Assembly (NCBI GenBank): GCA_964387685.1
Contig: CAYLXK010000014.1
Span: 62,001 to 126,000 of the forward strand
DNA length: 64,000 nucleotides
Direction of reading: 5' to 3'
Source: Bryobacter sp964387685
GTDB lineage: Bacteria; Acidobacteriota; Terriglobia; Bryobacterales; Bryobacteraceae
Notes under the pieces: model-generated
The model's database searches: none
Seen by the model: the letters and a program-made list of their open reading frames with translations, nothing else
What the model was told of the DNA's origin: nothing
Shown here: piece by piece, positions 15,646 to 23,976 of the stretch
How the letters are laid out: each line of letters begins with the position of its first letter
Position numbering within the stretch: the stretch's first letter is position 1
Position numbers and translations under genes: made by a program

Positions 15646-17192
15646 GGAGCTACATTGCCCTTGACTTCGAACTCGATAGGGTCGCCGTCGGCCTTTACGC
15701 CTTGCACGCTAATGCGCCAGGCGCCGCTTTCGGGTTGTTCGATGCGCATGCGGCGCGGGTCCGCGTAAGGCCCGCCGTACTGACTGCCGGAGGGGCTGAC
15801 CAGGTACACGTCGACCTTCTGGGCGTCTTTTTTAGTCCAGGCCACAAGAACCTCCAGGGCCTTGGCCCCCTTGGGCACGGTTAAGGTTTCCGTCCACCAT
15901 TCGCTCAAGCCGACGCGGGCTTGCCAACGTGGCCCGGCCGGGGGCCTGGCGGTTTTGGATTGTAAGACCGGACCCTCGAAGGTAACGCCGCAACTGCCCA
16001 CCAGGGGCGTCGAGTTCGTGACGACTTTGCCTTTGCGCGCGTCGGGCACGCCGCTATACGTAAAGGGAATGGATTGGCTGGCAGCACGGAACTCGCGCGT
16101 CACGTGCGCGTGGACGTGGATGCCGCCGTTGGACCCCATCGTATGGCCGCTGTTGCCCACAATAGCGAGGGCTTGTCCGGCTTCGACGCGCTGGCCGCTT
16201 CGGACAACAAAGGTGCCGGTGCGCAGGTGCGAGTAGTGGCTGTATTCGCCGTCCTCGTGCTGGAGGGTAATGTAGTTGCCGAAGCTGCGGCTGTGGACGT
16301 TTTGGCGCTCGCCGCGATCAAAGGCGTGCACGATGCCGGAGCGCATGGCCGTGACACAACCGCCCGAGCGCGGGCTAAGCGGCGCTAAGTCCCAGGCGTG
16401 CAGGCTGCGGCCCCAGTGGCTGGTGCCGCCATAAGGGCCTTGCGTGATGATCCATTGCTCGCCCGCCGCGAAAGGAAGAGTGTAGCCGCGCTCCGTCACC
16501 ACCAGCAGGCGTGCGGGGGCGGACTGCGATCCATCCAGATTCTTGACGATGAGCCAATACTCTCCGGGCGAAAGGCGTGCGTTGTACTTCACGATGAGGC
16601 GGGAGGCGTTCACGGCCGCCGGGGTCATCGAGGCAAGGAACTGCCACGCGTTAGCCGGCGAGTACACGGCCAAGTGGACGTAGGATTCCGCAGTGAAGCC
16701 GACGCCTTCGAGCTGAATTTCGGTTTCCGTGGGGCTAGTCTCCACGCGGCTGGTGGAGCGCACGAAGGGTCCGCGGGCGGCGGCGGGGTCGCCCTTGAGC
16801 AGGAATTTTTTCTCATGCAACACACGGCCTTGGGCCACCACGCGGACGCTCCACTGCCCGGGCTTCTGCGCGGCCTCGAAGCCTGCGATGGGAATCTGCG
16901 TCACAAAGCACATGGCCGCCGCGCGGGGCAATTGGTCGTAGTTCTCGAAGTCGACGACTTGGGCGCCGGGGGCGAGCCACTCGACAGTGAGGCCTTGGAG
17001 ACCGCTGGCGCGTTCGAGCAGAAAGCGGAAGAAGATCTGGCGCTCGGTATTGACGAGCTCTGTAATGGGCTTGCCCGTGGCGCAACGCTCCTCGCTGGCC
17101 GAGAGAGACAGCGCGCTCTGGGTCACCTTCTGCCCCTTCGCGGCGGCCGCGAAGAAACAGAGAAGAAGGGCAGCGGCGTGAATCCGAATCAC
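15642..17192 (-). CDS. M23 family metallopeptidase, exported
   Basis: A 516-residue protein with a signal peptide (IHAAALLLCFFAAAAKG). The central domain (about 250-390) is a LytM/M23 peptidase: SHWGRSLHAWDL gives the first zinc His and Asp, YSHYSHL follows, and GGIHVHAHV supplies the HxH motif. It thus cleaves peptide cross-links in peptidoglycan or glycine-rich substrates. The N-terminal 240 residues are beta-rich, and the last 110 residues resemble a P-domain/PPC-type beta-sandwich. Ends tail-to-tail with the TPR gene. Confidence 0.85.
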   Translation of the reverse strand: MIRIHAAALLLCFFAAAAKGQKVTQSALSLSASEERCATGKPITELVNTERQIFFRFLLERASGLQGLTVEWLAPGAQVVDFENYDQLPRAAAMCFVTQIPIAGFEAAQKPGQWSVRVVAQGRVLHEKKFLLKGDPAAARGPFVRSTSRVETSPTETEIQLEGVGFTAESYVHLAVYSPANAWQFLASMTPAAVNASRLIVKYNARLSPGEYWLIVKNLDGSQSAPARLLVVTERGYTLPFAAGEQWIITQGPYGGTSHWGRSLHAWDLAPLSPRSGGCVTAMRSGIVHAFDRGERQNVHSRSFGNYITLQHEDGEYSHYSHLRTGTFVVRSGQRVEAGQALAIVGNSGHTMGSNGGIHVHAHVTREFRAASQSIPFTYSGVPDARKGKVVTNSTPLVGSCGVTFEGPVLQSKTARPPAGPRWQARVGLSEWWTETLTVPKGAKALEVLVAWTKKDAQKVDVYLVSPSGSQYGGPYADPRRMRIEQPESGAWRISVQGVKADGDPIEFEVKGNVAP

Positions 17193-17253
17193 TACTCTCT
17201 ATCGGACCACATCGGACATTCCTTGACAGGCCACGATATGATTGCGTTTTCCC

Positions 17254-19254
17254 ATGAGACTGATCGCGCTGCCCTTGTTTTGCCTTGTCCTCAGAGCCGC
17301 GGAGCCCCAGTATTCCCCTTTGAAACAGGTGAATGTGTCCAACGTGGCGCAGCTCAAAGAGGCCTGGAGTTACGACACGGAGGACGCGTTTCCCGGTTCG
17401 GAAATCCAGTGCCGGCCTCTGTTTCATGACGGCCGGCTGTATGCGACATCGCCCAAGGGGCGTTTGTTCGCCCTCGATGCGGGGACGGGGAAAGAGATCT
17501 GGAGCTTCGACCCGAACCCAAAAGGCGCCAAGCCCTCGAAGTTCCGCAACCGCGGCGTAATGTTCCATGAGGCGTCCCAAACGCTCTACTATGCGGTGCG
17601 GCATAATTTCTACGCGGTGGACGCGCGAACGGGCCGGCTGGTGGAGGGCTTTGGAGCCCAGGGCCGAGTGGATTTGCGAGAAGGATTGGGGAGGCCGGCG
17701 GGGACGCTCTCCGTGGGCCTGACCTCGCCTGGGGTAGTCTTTCAAGACCTGCTGATCTTGGGTTCTATCAATAGTGAGGACTTGCCCTCGGCGCCAGGCT
17801 TCATCCGGGCCTACGACGCGCGGAGCGGCGCCTTGCGCTGGACCTTTCATACGATTCCGCAGCCGGGCGAGCCGGGCTACGAGACTTGGCCTAAGGACGC
17901 GTACCGGCGCATCGGCGGGGCCAATAGCTGGCCGGGCTTAACGATCGACGAAAAGCGGGGCCTGGTCTTCGTACCTACGGGCAGCGCGGCCTTTGATTTC
18001 TACGGCGGCAATCGCGAAGGCGACAACCTCTATGCGAACTGTCTGCTGGCGCTCGAGGCCAAGACCGGCAAGCTGCGTTGGCACTTTCAGTTTGTGCGCC
18101 ATGATGTTTGGGACCGGGACTTGCCCACGGCACCGACGTTGGTGACGGTTCGGCACAAGGGACGCGGGGTGGAGGCCGTTGCGCAGGCCACCAAGAGCGG
18201 GCACGTGTGGGTGTTTAACCGGGATACGGGCGAATCGCTGTTTCCCTTTACAGAGGTGGAAGTACCGGCCTCGGCGATACCGGGCGAGAAGCTGGCGGCG
18301 AAGCAAAGGCTGCCGCTAGCGCCGCCCGCCTTTGCGCGGCAGGAGATCGAATTGAGCGAGCGGGACCCGGGGCTGAAAGAGAAGCTCGCGCGGATAAAGC
18401 ATGGCCCGCAGTTTACGCCGCCTTCGCGCGAGGGCACGATCGTGTATCCCGGCTTTGACGGGGGCGCCGAGTGGGGAGGGCAGGCCTTTGACCCTGCGAC
18501 GGGGCTTTACTACGTGAACGCCAACGAGATGGCCTGGGTGCTGCGCATCATTCCGCGGCCGACGGGCGTGGTGGACGCGAAAGGGCTTTACGGGAAGTAT
18601 TGCGCCAGTTGCCATCGCCCGGACTTGAAAGGCACGCCGCCGGAGTTTCCCAACCTGGTTAACATTGGGGCCAAGCTCTCGACAGACGAGATCCGGACTG
18701 TAATTCGGGAGGGCGCGGGGAGGATGCCCGGATTCCCGGACCTGAACCGGTTGGAGTTACGGGCGCTGGTGAACTATCTGGCGGCGGGCAGCAACGAAGC
18801 GGTGAACGACAAGGACGAATCGCTGAATCCGCAGCTCGCTTGGGGCTCCGACGGGTATAACAAGTTTTTGGACAAGGACGGTTATCCGGGCGTGAAGCCG
18901 CCCTGGGGCACGCTGAACGCGATCGACCTGAACAAGGGGAGCATCGCGTGGCGCGTTCCGCTGGGCGAGTATCCGGAGCTCAAGGATCCCAGCACGGGGA
19001 GCGAAAATTATGGGGGCCCGGTGGTAACGGCGGGCGGGCTGGTGTTTATCGCGGCGACGAATTTCGACCGGCAGATCCGGGCCTTCGACAAGTCTACGGG
19101 AAAGCTGCTGTGGCAGGCGACGCTGCCGGCGGGAGGGAATGCGACGCCGGAGGTCTATTTTTGGAAGGGCAAGCAGTATCTGGTGATTGCTTGCGGAGGG
19201 GGAAAGAGCGGAGCGCCGGTGGGCGGCAAGTATGTGGCGTTCGCGCTGCCGTAG
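17254..19254 (+). CDS. PQQ-dependent dehydrogenase with inserted cytochrome c domain
   Basis: About 666 residues, with a signal peptide (LIALPLFCLVLRAA). The protein is an eight-bladed PQQ propeller: PKGRLFALDAGTGKEIWSF, LFALDARTGR-like repeats, and ALEAKTGKLRWHFQ and AFDKSTGKLLWQA show the classic Asp-x-x-x-Gly-x-x-x-Trp blades. At about residues 449-453 it carries CASCH, one c-type heme site, with the Met ligand probably in GRMPGFPDL. This is the arrangement of soluble periplasmic glucose/alcohol quinoproteins with a built-in electron carrier. Sugar or alcohol oxidation is inferred; the exact substrate is not determinable. TTG 17242 is an alternative start. Confidence 0.85.
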   Translation: MRLIALPLFCLVLRAAEPQYSPLKQVNVSNVAQLKEAWSYDTEDAFPGSEIQCRPLFHDGRLYATSPKGRLFALDAGTGKEIWSFDPNPKGAKPSKFRNRGVMFHEASQTLYYAVRHNFYAVDARTGRLVEGFGAQGRVDLREGLGRPAGTLSVGLTSPGVVFQDLLILGSINSEDLPSAPGFIRAYDARSGALRWTFHTIPQPGEPGYETWPKDAYRRIGGANSWPGLTIDEKRGLVFVPTGSAAFDFYGGNREGDNLYANCLLALEAKTGKLRWHFQFVRHDVWDRDLPTAPTLVTVRHKGRGVEAVAQATKSGHVWVFNRDTGESLFPFTEVEVPASAIPGEKLAAKQRLPLAPPAFARQEIELSERDPGLKEKLARIKHGPQFTPPSREGTIVYPGFDGGAEWGGQAFDPATGLYYVNANEMAWVLRIIPRPTGVVDAKGLYGKYCASCHRPDLKGTPPEFPNLVNIGAKLSTDEIRTVIREGAGRMPGFPDLNRLELRALVNYLAAGSNEAVNDKDESLNPQLAWGSDGYNKFLDKDGYPGVKPPWGTLNAIDLNKGSIAWRVPLGEYPELKDPSTGSENYGGPVVTAGGLVFIAATNFDRQIRAFDKSTGKLLWQATLPAGGNATPEVYFWKGKQYLVIACGGGKSGAPVGGKYVAFALP

Positions 19255-19279
19255 AAGGCGCGGCGCGTAGACTGAAGGT

Positions 19280-19858
19280 ATGACGCTGCGCGCGCTGCAA
19301 AAGAGCTTACCGGTGGTGACGCTTGAGGAATACCTGGAACGGGAAAGAGCCGCGGGGGAGCGCAGCGAGTTTCATGCGGGGCTAGTAGTGGGGATGGCAG
19401 GTGGGAGCCTGGAGCACGCCGACGCTATTGCACGGGTGGTTATCGAGCTGGGCATTTTGGCCAAAGGAACTCAATGCCGTGTCTTGAGCAGCGAGATGGG
19501 AGTGTGGATCGAAGAAGAAAATTGCCACCTCTACCCGGATGCCTCGATCTTGTGTGGGAAGCCGCAATTTCGCAAGGGCAATCGAAGGATGCTGACCAAT
19601 CCGAAGCTGATTGTAGAGGTGTTGAGCACGAGTAGCCGGGACTACGATCTGGCGGGGAAGTTTCGCCTGTATCAGAAGCTCGCTTCCTTTGATGAGTACC
19701 TAGTCATGGAACCGGACAAGGTGGAGTTGCATCATTGGCTGAAAGTTGCCCCGGGGAAGTGGAGCCGGAAGAAATACACGAGCCGGGCGGCGGCGCCGAT
19801 GATTCGGGCCTTGGGGAAGGAGTTAAAACTGGCGGATGTCTATGAGGGGTTGGGGTAG
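19280..19858 (+). CDS. Uma2 family (DUF820) protein
   Basis: A 192-residue Uma2 protein: SLPVVTLEEYLERE at the N terminus, SEFHAGLVVGMAGG, LYPDASILCGKPQ with the conserved Asp, and LIVEVLSTSSRDYD, which carries the Glu of the nuclease-like core, then FDEYLVMEPDKVELHHW. Same family as the gene at 12104 but clearly divergent. It starts 25 bases after the dehydrogenase stop and precedes a nucleotidyltransferase-like gene by nine bases. Confidence 0.85.
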   Translation: MTLRALQKSLPVVTLEEYLERERAAGERSEFHAGLVVGMAGGSLEHADAIARVVIELGILAKGTQCRVLSSEMGVWIEEENCHLYPDASILCGKPQFRKGNRRMLTNPKLIVEVLSTSSRDYDLAGKFRLYQKLASFDEYLVMEPDKVELHHWLKVAPGKWSRKKYTSRAAAPMIRALGKELKLADVYEGLG

Positions 19859-19867
19859 GAGCGCGCC

Positions 19868-20485
19868 ATGTTGACGTTTGAGCAGTTTCTCCGAGATACA
19901 GCGGCAAAGGGGGAGGCGGTGAACCTGATGTTTGAAGAACGTTTGTTTGAACTGGTGGGGGTGTTGCACCGGATTGCGGGAGCCCTGAAGGCAGAAGGAA
20001 TTGCGTATGAGTTGGTGGGAGGGCTGGCGGCATTTGTGCATGTAGAGGAGGCCAGTCCTGAACATGCGACGCTAACTCGCGATGTGGACTTGATGGTGAA
20101 GCGGGGGGATCTGGAACGAATCCAGGAGGTGGCGGCGAGGAACGGATTCCGCTTCCGGCATACGGCGGGAGTGGATATGTTGATCTATGGGCCGACGGAG
20201 AGTGCGCGGAATGCGGTGCATTTAGTGTTTGAAGGGGAAAGAGTAAGGCCCGCGCAAGTGATTCCGAACCCGCACATTGCGCCGGTGGTGAAGCGAGTCT
20301 TGGATGGCGACGTCATGGTGATTCCGGTGGCGGACCTGCTGCGTATGAAACTCAGTTCTTACCGGCTGAAGGACCAAGTGCATGTGAAGGCGATGGATGC
20401 GGCGGGCCTGATTACGGCAGAAGTGGAGGCCGGGTTAGAGGGGGAGTTGGCGAGGAGGCTGGCGGAGGTCCGATCGGCGGAGTAG
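19868..20485 (+). CDS. nucleotidyltransferase-fold protein
   Basis: A 205-residue protein. Residues of about 45-80 show ELVGGLAAFVH followed by TRDVDLMVKRGD: the GG and D-x-D pattern of the pol-beta/AbiEii-type nucleotidyltransferase fold. The following region has VRPAQVIPNPHIAP and MVIPVADLLRMKLSSYRLKDQVH, where DLLRMKL and the Lys/Asp block are also common in this group. Whether it is an active transferase, an antitoxin-type module or a degenerate relative is open. No obvious cognate toxin is adjacent. Confidence 0.75.
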   Translation: MLTFEQFLRDTAAKGEAVNLMFEERLFELVGVLHRIAGALKAEGIAYELVGGLAAFVHVEEASPEHATLTRDVDLMVKRGDLERIQEVAARNGFRFRHTAGVDMLIYGPTESARNAVHLVFEGERVRPAQVIPNPHIAPVVKRVLDGDVMVIPVADLLRMKLSSYRLKDQVHVKAMDAAGLITAEVEAGLEGELARRLAEVRSAE

Positions 20486-20515
20486 TGGAATGCCCTAGCT
20501 TATGATGAGGGCAGG

Positions 20516-21067
20516 GTGAAGCTAGTATCTATCCATGTTCTGTTTCTCGGCTTCTTTGTGCTTGGCTGCCCGGCGCAAGAACTGATGGAAGTGATTCGGT
20601 TGAACGAGACCGAGGCGGCGAAAGCACGGGTGCTGGCCGCCGCCGTTCGCGACGCTGAGGCGCGTGACATCAAAGCCCGCGCCGAGTGGTCGAACACCGT
20701 CGCGAGATATCAGGCGGCTCATCCTGAGTTGCCGAGACCACGATTTTCCAAGGATTACCTCGTGGCCTTTTCGTCTACCGAGGCTAGGCACCCGGTGGTG
20801 GAAGGCATAGTATACGAGCTGAAGGCGGCAGAGCAGAAGGAGATCGGGGAAGCCCATCAAGAGACCGTTCGCGCGCAGAAAGCGATCGCTGAAGCTATTA
20901 GAAGCTGGATGGGCTTCACGAATGAGTTGGTGGCGGCGCGGATTCCGAGTACGGGGGGCGGAACGTATGCTCAGCTGACGGATGGGCGCACCGTGCTGAT
21001 TCCGGAGCCGTGGTCTTCGCGCGTCGCCTTTACCAAAGATTTCCGGATCGCGATGCCGCGGAGGTAA
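20516..21067 (+). CDS. exported hypothetical protein, helical
   Basis: A 183-residue protein with a signal peptide (LVSIHVLFLGFFVLGCPAQ), followed by a charged, Ala/Glu/Arg-rich helix (about residues 25-120, with KARVLAAAVRDAEARDIKAR and LKAAEQKEIGEAHQETVRAQ), which looks like a coiled coil, and a short C-terminal beta region (TYAQLTDGRTVLIPEP). GTG at 20516 is the start. No family recognised. It is the last plus-strand gene before the radical SAM gene on the opposite strand. Confidence 0.55.
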   Translation: MKLVSIHVLFLGFFVLGCPAQELMEVIRLNETEAAKARVLAAAVRDAEARDIKARAEWSNTVARYQAAHPELPRPRFSKDYLVAFSSTEARHPVVEGIVYELKAAEQKEIGEAHQETVRAQKAIAEAIRSWMGFTNELVAARIPSTGGGTYAQLTDGRTVLIPEPWSSRVAFTKDFRIAMPRR

Positions 21068-21140
21068 ATTTAGGCGGATGACTTCGGCCGGTACCTTTTC
21101 CACGATGAGTAAGTGCTTGTCAAAGGAGAGTTTCGGCCGC

Positions 21141-21174
21141 AAAAAAACCGGAAGCAGTTTGAGCTGCTTCCGGT
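21141..21174 (-). terminator. intrinsic terminator of the radical SAM gene
   Basis: A perfect 11-bp stem (ACCGGAAGCAG, loop of six, CTGCTTCCGGT) is followed on the minus strand by seven Ts (21147-21141). It lies about 50 bases past the stop of the radical SAM gene and would end its transcript; the T-run is on that strand only, so it is not a plus-strand terminator. Confidence 0.85.
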
Positions 21175-21226
21175 GTGAGCGAGACTAACGAGATTTGCGA
21201 CTCTTCGTTATGTCGGTCAGAAAGAG

Positions 21227-23353
21227 TTAGTCGCCAAGGGCGCCGGCGGTTTCGGCCTGGGGCTTGGCGGGGGGTTGGATGCCGACGAGACCGGCGGGGG
21301 CGCCAGCGGGCTTGATGGCATCGAGAGAGACGAAGCCTTCGACGGTCTGCTCTTTCAAGATTTCCTTGCGGTAGAGCTTTTCCATTTCCTTGTGGTGCTC
21401 GGCTTCCTTGATCATCTGGGCGCGGGCGCGGAGCTTTTCTTCGCGGGCGTTCTTGGCGACACCGATTTCATCGAGGTCGGTCTGTTTGCCGGCTTCGACG
21501 GCGGCCTGGTTGAGTACGAGCGTGTGGGCGGTGGAATCCATTTCCACGTTCTTGTTGCCGGCGTAGATGCGGTGGCGGCCATGCTCTTCGTACCACTTGG
21601 TGAGGGTGGCCGTCATGTGCATCTTTTCGATGATGTTACGCCAGCCGACGCCGGTGTTATAGGCGCAGAAGGAGATTTCACCCTCTTGCGTCGCGTAGGG
21701 GATGATGCACTGTTCGGTGCGGCGGAAGTCGTAGTTGAAGAGATCCTGGAACCACATGCCGGCGATGAAGAGGAAGTTCCAGCGGTCGCCGCGGCGCTTT
21801 TCGATGTCGGCCATCGTGCGGTCGCCGGTCACTTTGCCGTAGCTCTTGCCGGTGGCGCCCATGGACTTGTCGAACTTCTGGAGCAGGTCCTTGATGCGGA
21901 AATGGGTGGGGGCCTTGTAGGGATCGTAGTTGCGCATGAGCGCGATGGAAACGCCGAAGAGGCTCCAGAACTTGGAGCGGGCGGCGTCGTTGAGCTTTTG
22001 GACGTCTTTGGCGAAACGGTCGGCGTTCAAGAAGGCGGTGACGGGCACGGCTTCCTTGGTTTCCTTGTCTACCATGACGGCCATGCCGGTGCCGCAGTTC
22101 GGGTGGCAGCCGCAGGAGAGCTGGCCCCAATCGGCGTTGGGTCCGTGGACGTGATCGGCGAAGTCGGCAAAGGTGCCCATGAAAGAGATGGGGTACCAGT
22201 CGCGGGTGGGCTCGCCGAGCTTGGTTTGATTCTTCACGTCGTGGGCGAGGTGGCTGAGGGTGTAGCGCTGGGCCTGGCGGCGCTCATCGGTAACGGCTTC
22301 ATCGCGGCCGGTGAAGCTGACGGGCTGGAAGCTCAAGAAGGGGATCTTCTTGGGGTTGTCGAGGGCGAACTCGACGATGCGGCCCACCTGCTCGTTATTG
22401 ATGCCATTCACAATGGTGGTAACGGGCACGATGTCGATACCGGAGGACCAGCAGTTTTCAATGGCGCGCATTTTAACGTCGAACAAGTTGCCGACGGCGC
22501 GGTGGGAGTTGGCGGCGTTGCCGATGCCGTCGAACTGGAGGTAGACGTAGCGGAGGCCGGCCTCGGCGGCTTGCTTGGCGAACTCCTTGGACTGGGCAAA
22601 CTCAATGCCGTTGGTAGCGGCCTGAACGGAGTTATAACCGACCTTGCGGCAGTAGCGGATGGCGTCCAGGAAGTAAGGCGACATGGTGGGCTCGCCACCC
22701 GAAAACTGCACCGACATCTGGCGGCGGGGCTTAATCTTGAGGGCGTTGTCGAGCAGGGTGGTGATGTCTTCCCAGGTGAGTTCGTGGACGAAGCCGACTT
22801 GGTTAGCGTCCATGAAGCAGGGGTCGCACATCATGTTGCAGCGATTGGTGAGGTCGACGGTGAGCACAGAGCCGCGGCCGTGGACGATGGTGGAGCTGCC
22901 GTGGTTGTGAAGGTCTTCATCATTGTGGGCGCGGATGTCGCGGCCGGGGAAGACTTCCTCAAGATGCTTGAAGAACTTGGGGTCGATGGACATGACGTCC
23001 TCGAAATGGCCGTGGGTGGGGCAATCCTTAACCATGAGGATTTTGCCGTCACGCTCGATGATCTGGGCCTTGATTTCGCCGACCTTCTGGGTTTTGAGGA
23101 TCTCAACGGGCAGTTCGCCATTGAGGATCTTGGTGCGCATCTCGGGAACACACTTGGGGCAAAGAGAGTCCGTGGTGCGGGGCCAGCCAAGAGGCGGCTT
23201 GGATTTTTGGTAAGACTTCAAGAGGGGCTTGTCGGACCACTTCGGGGTGAACGAAGGATTGGGGTTGATGGCATTCACTTTTTCGAAAACGGCCCAGGTG
23301 GCCTTAGCAGCGAGGGATGCTACCTTTTCAACGATCTTGACGGTCTTAGACAT
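21227..23353 (-). CDS. radical SAM enzyme of the tetraether/membrane-spanning lipid synthase type (Tes/Mss-like)
   Basis: A 708-residue radical SAM protein. The AdoMet cluster motif is CNMMCDPC (Cys172, 176, 179), followed by SGGEPT at about 218-223. Extra Cys sites occur before it, CPKC (65/68) and DCPTHG (111), and after it, CGCHPNC (414/416/420), Cys549 and Cys563. This multi-site plan matches the family that includes archaeal tetraether synthase, which joins two lipid tails by C-C bonds using several iron sites, and the bacterial membrane-spanning-lipid synthases. Acidobacteria make iso-diabolic, membrane-spanning lipids, which fits. N-terminal (about 1-60) and C-terminal (about 640-708, KEAEHHKEMEKLYRKE and a Pro-rich end) extensions may contact the membrane. 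The product is inferred, not shown. Confidence 0.75.
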   Translation of the reverse strand: MSKTVKIVEKVASLAAKATWAVFEKVNAINPNPSFTPKWSDKPLLKSYQKSKPPLGWPRTTDSLCPKCVPEMRTKILNGELPVEILKTQKVGEIKAQIIERDGKILMVKDCPTHGHFEDVMSIDPKFFKHLEEVFPGRDIRAHNDEDLHNHGSSTIVHGRGSVLTVDLTNRCNMMCDPCFMDANQVGFVHELTWEDITTLLDNALKIKPRRQMSVQFSGGEPTMSPYFLDAIRYCRKVGYNSVQAATNGIEFAQSKEFAKQAAEAGLRYVYLQFDGIGNAANSHRAVGNLFDVKMRAIENCWSSGIDIVPVTTIVNGINNEQVGRIVEFALDNPKKIPFLSFQPVSFTGRDEAVTDERRQAQRYTLSHLAHDVKNQTKLGEPTRDWYPISFMGTFADFADHVHGPNADWGQLSCGCHPNCGTGMAVMVDKETKEAVPVTAFLNADRFAKDVQKLNDAARSKFWSLFGVSIALMRNYDPYKAPTHFRIKDLLQKFDKSMGATGKSYGKVTGDRTMADIEKRRGDRWNFLFIAGMWFQDLFNYDFRRTEQCIIPYATQEGEISFCAYNTGVGWRNIIEKMHMTATLTKWYEEHGRHRIYAGNKNVEMDSTAHTLVLNQAAVEAGKQTDLDEIGVAKNAREEKLRARAQMIKEAEHHKEMEKLYRKEILKEQTVEGFVSLDAIKPAGAPAGLVGIQPPAKPQAETAGALGD

Positions 23354-23372
23354 AATCTCCCTTGGAGTCGCA

Positions 23373-23423
23373 GAAGTCTGGTGGGTTTACCCACTCGTAT
23401 GGATAAGAGAATAAGAGACTTCT
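23373..23423. promoter_or_regulatory. nested inverted repeats in the radical SAM gene's leader
   Basis: Between 23353 and 23444, the leader contains AGAAGTCT (23373-23380) matched by AGACTTCT (23416-23423), enclosing a perfect palindrome GTGGGT-TT-ACCCAC (23381-23394). These lie 20-70 bases before the ATG of the minus-strand radical SAM gene, and could form an RNA stem or be a repressor site. Confidence 0.4.
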
Positions 23424-23443
23424 CGTCTTTTTTCGCCCAAATC

Positions 23444-23956
23444 TCAGTGGACTGTCGTTATTGAGGGTTGAATTGCAAACCGGGCTAACGCTTTCACCTT
23501 TTGTTCGACTAATTCCAACTCTTCGGCGACGAGTTCGGCAGCGATGAGTTCCCATTTGCGCAAAGCTCCTGGATGGCCGGAGCGGGCGGCGAGGGCGAGC
23601 CAGGAGAGGCCGGTAAAGCGGCGGGGTTCGTCTTCGGCGGCAGTTTTTTCCAGGAGGTAGCGACCAAGTAGGTATTGGGCTTCGAGCTGTTGGCCTTGGG
23701 CGGCGCAAAGGAGGAACGCTTCTGCGTCTTTAGTGTCGGCGAGGAGATTCTCGGCTTCTTCTAGGCAAGCGGGGGGATGGGCGCGCTCAAGGGCCGACTT
23801 GCGCCATTGGGCAGCTTGCTTGGGAGAGATGCCTTTAAGGACGCCAAGGCGGGCTAGGCGAGAGGCTTCGTATTGCGCGTCTTTGTCGCCGGCGAGAGCG
23901 GAACGGCGGAGAGCCTCAAGGTCGATGGCGAACAGCAGCAAGAGAAAGGCGGCCAT
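23444..23956 (-). CDS. Sel1-repeat (TPR-like) protein, exported or anchored
   Basis: About 170 residues from ATG 23956. The N terminus is hydrophobic (AAFLLLLFAID), then at least two Sel1-like helical repeats follow: ALAGDKDAQYEASRLARLG and AAQGQQLEAQYLLGRYLLEKTAA, and AARSGHPGALRKWELI. Sel1 proteins are scaffolds. The gene is on the same strand as, and 90 bases upstream of, the radical SAM gene, so both could share a transcript; the hairpin-rich gap argues for some separation. The upstream frame (23957-24178) is antisense to queG and is not used. Confidence 0.7.
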   Translation of the reverse strand: MAAFLLLLFAIDLEALRRSALAGDKDAQYEASRLARLGVLKGISPKQAAQWRKSALERAHPPACLEEAENLLADTKDAEAFLLCAAQGQQLEAQYLLGRYLLEKTAAEDEPRRFTGLSWLALAARSGHPGALRKWELIAAELVAEELELVEQKVKALARFAIQPSITTVH

Positions 23957-23976
23957 GACACGATAATGGCAGAGCG

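Noticed and set aside
21275..23464. 729-codon open frame on the plus strand
   Set aside because: It lies entirely antisense to the radical SAM gene, whose motifs and minus-strand terminator are clear; its composition is a Gly/Val/Asp/Glu-rich echo of the opposite strand.
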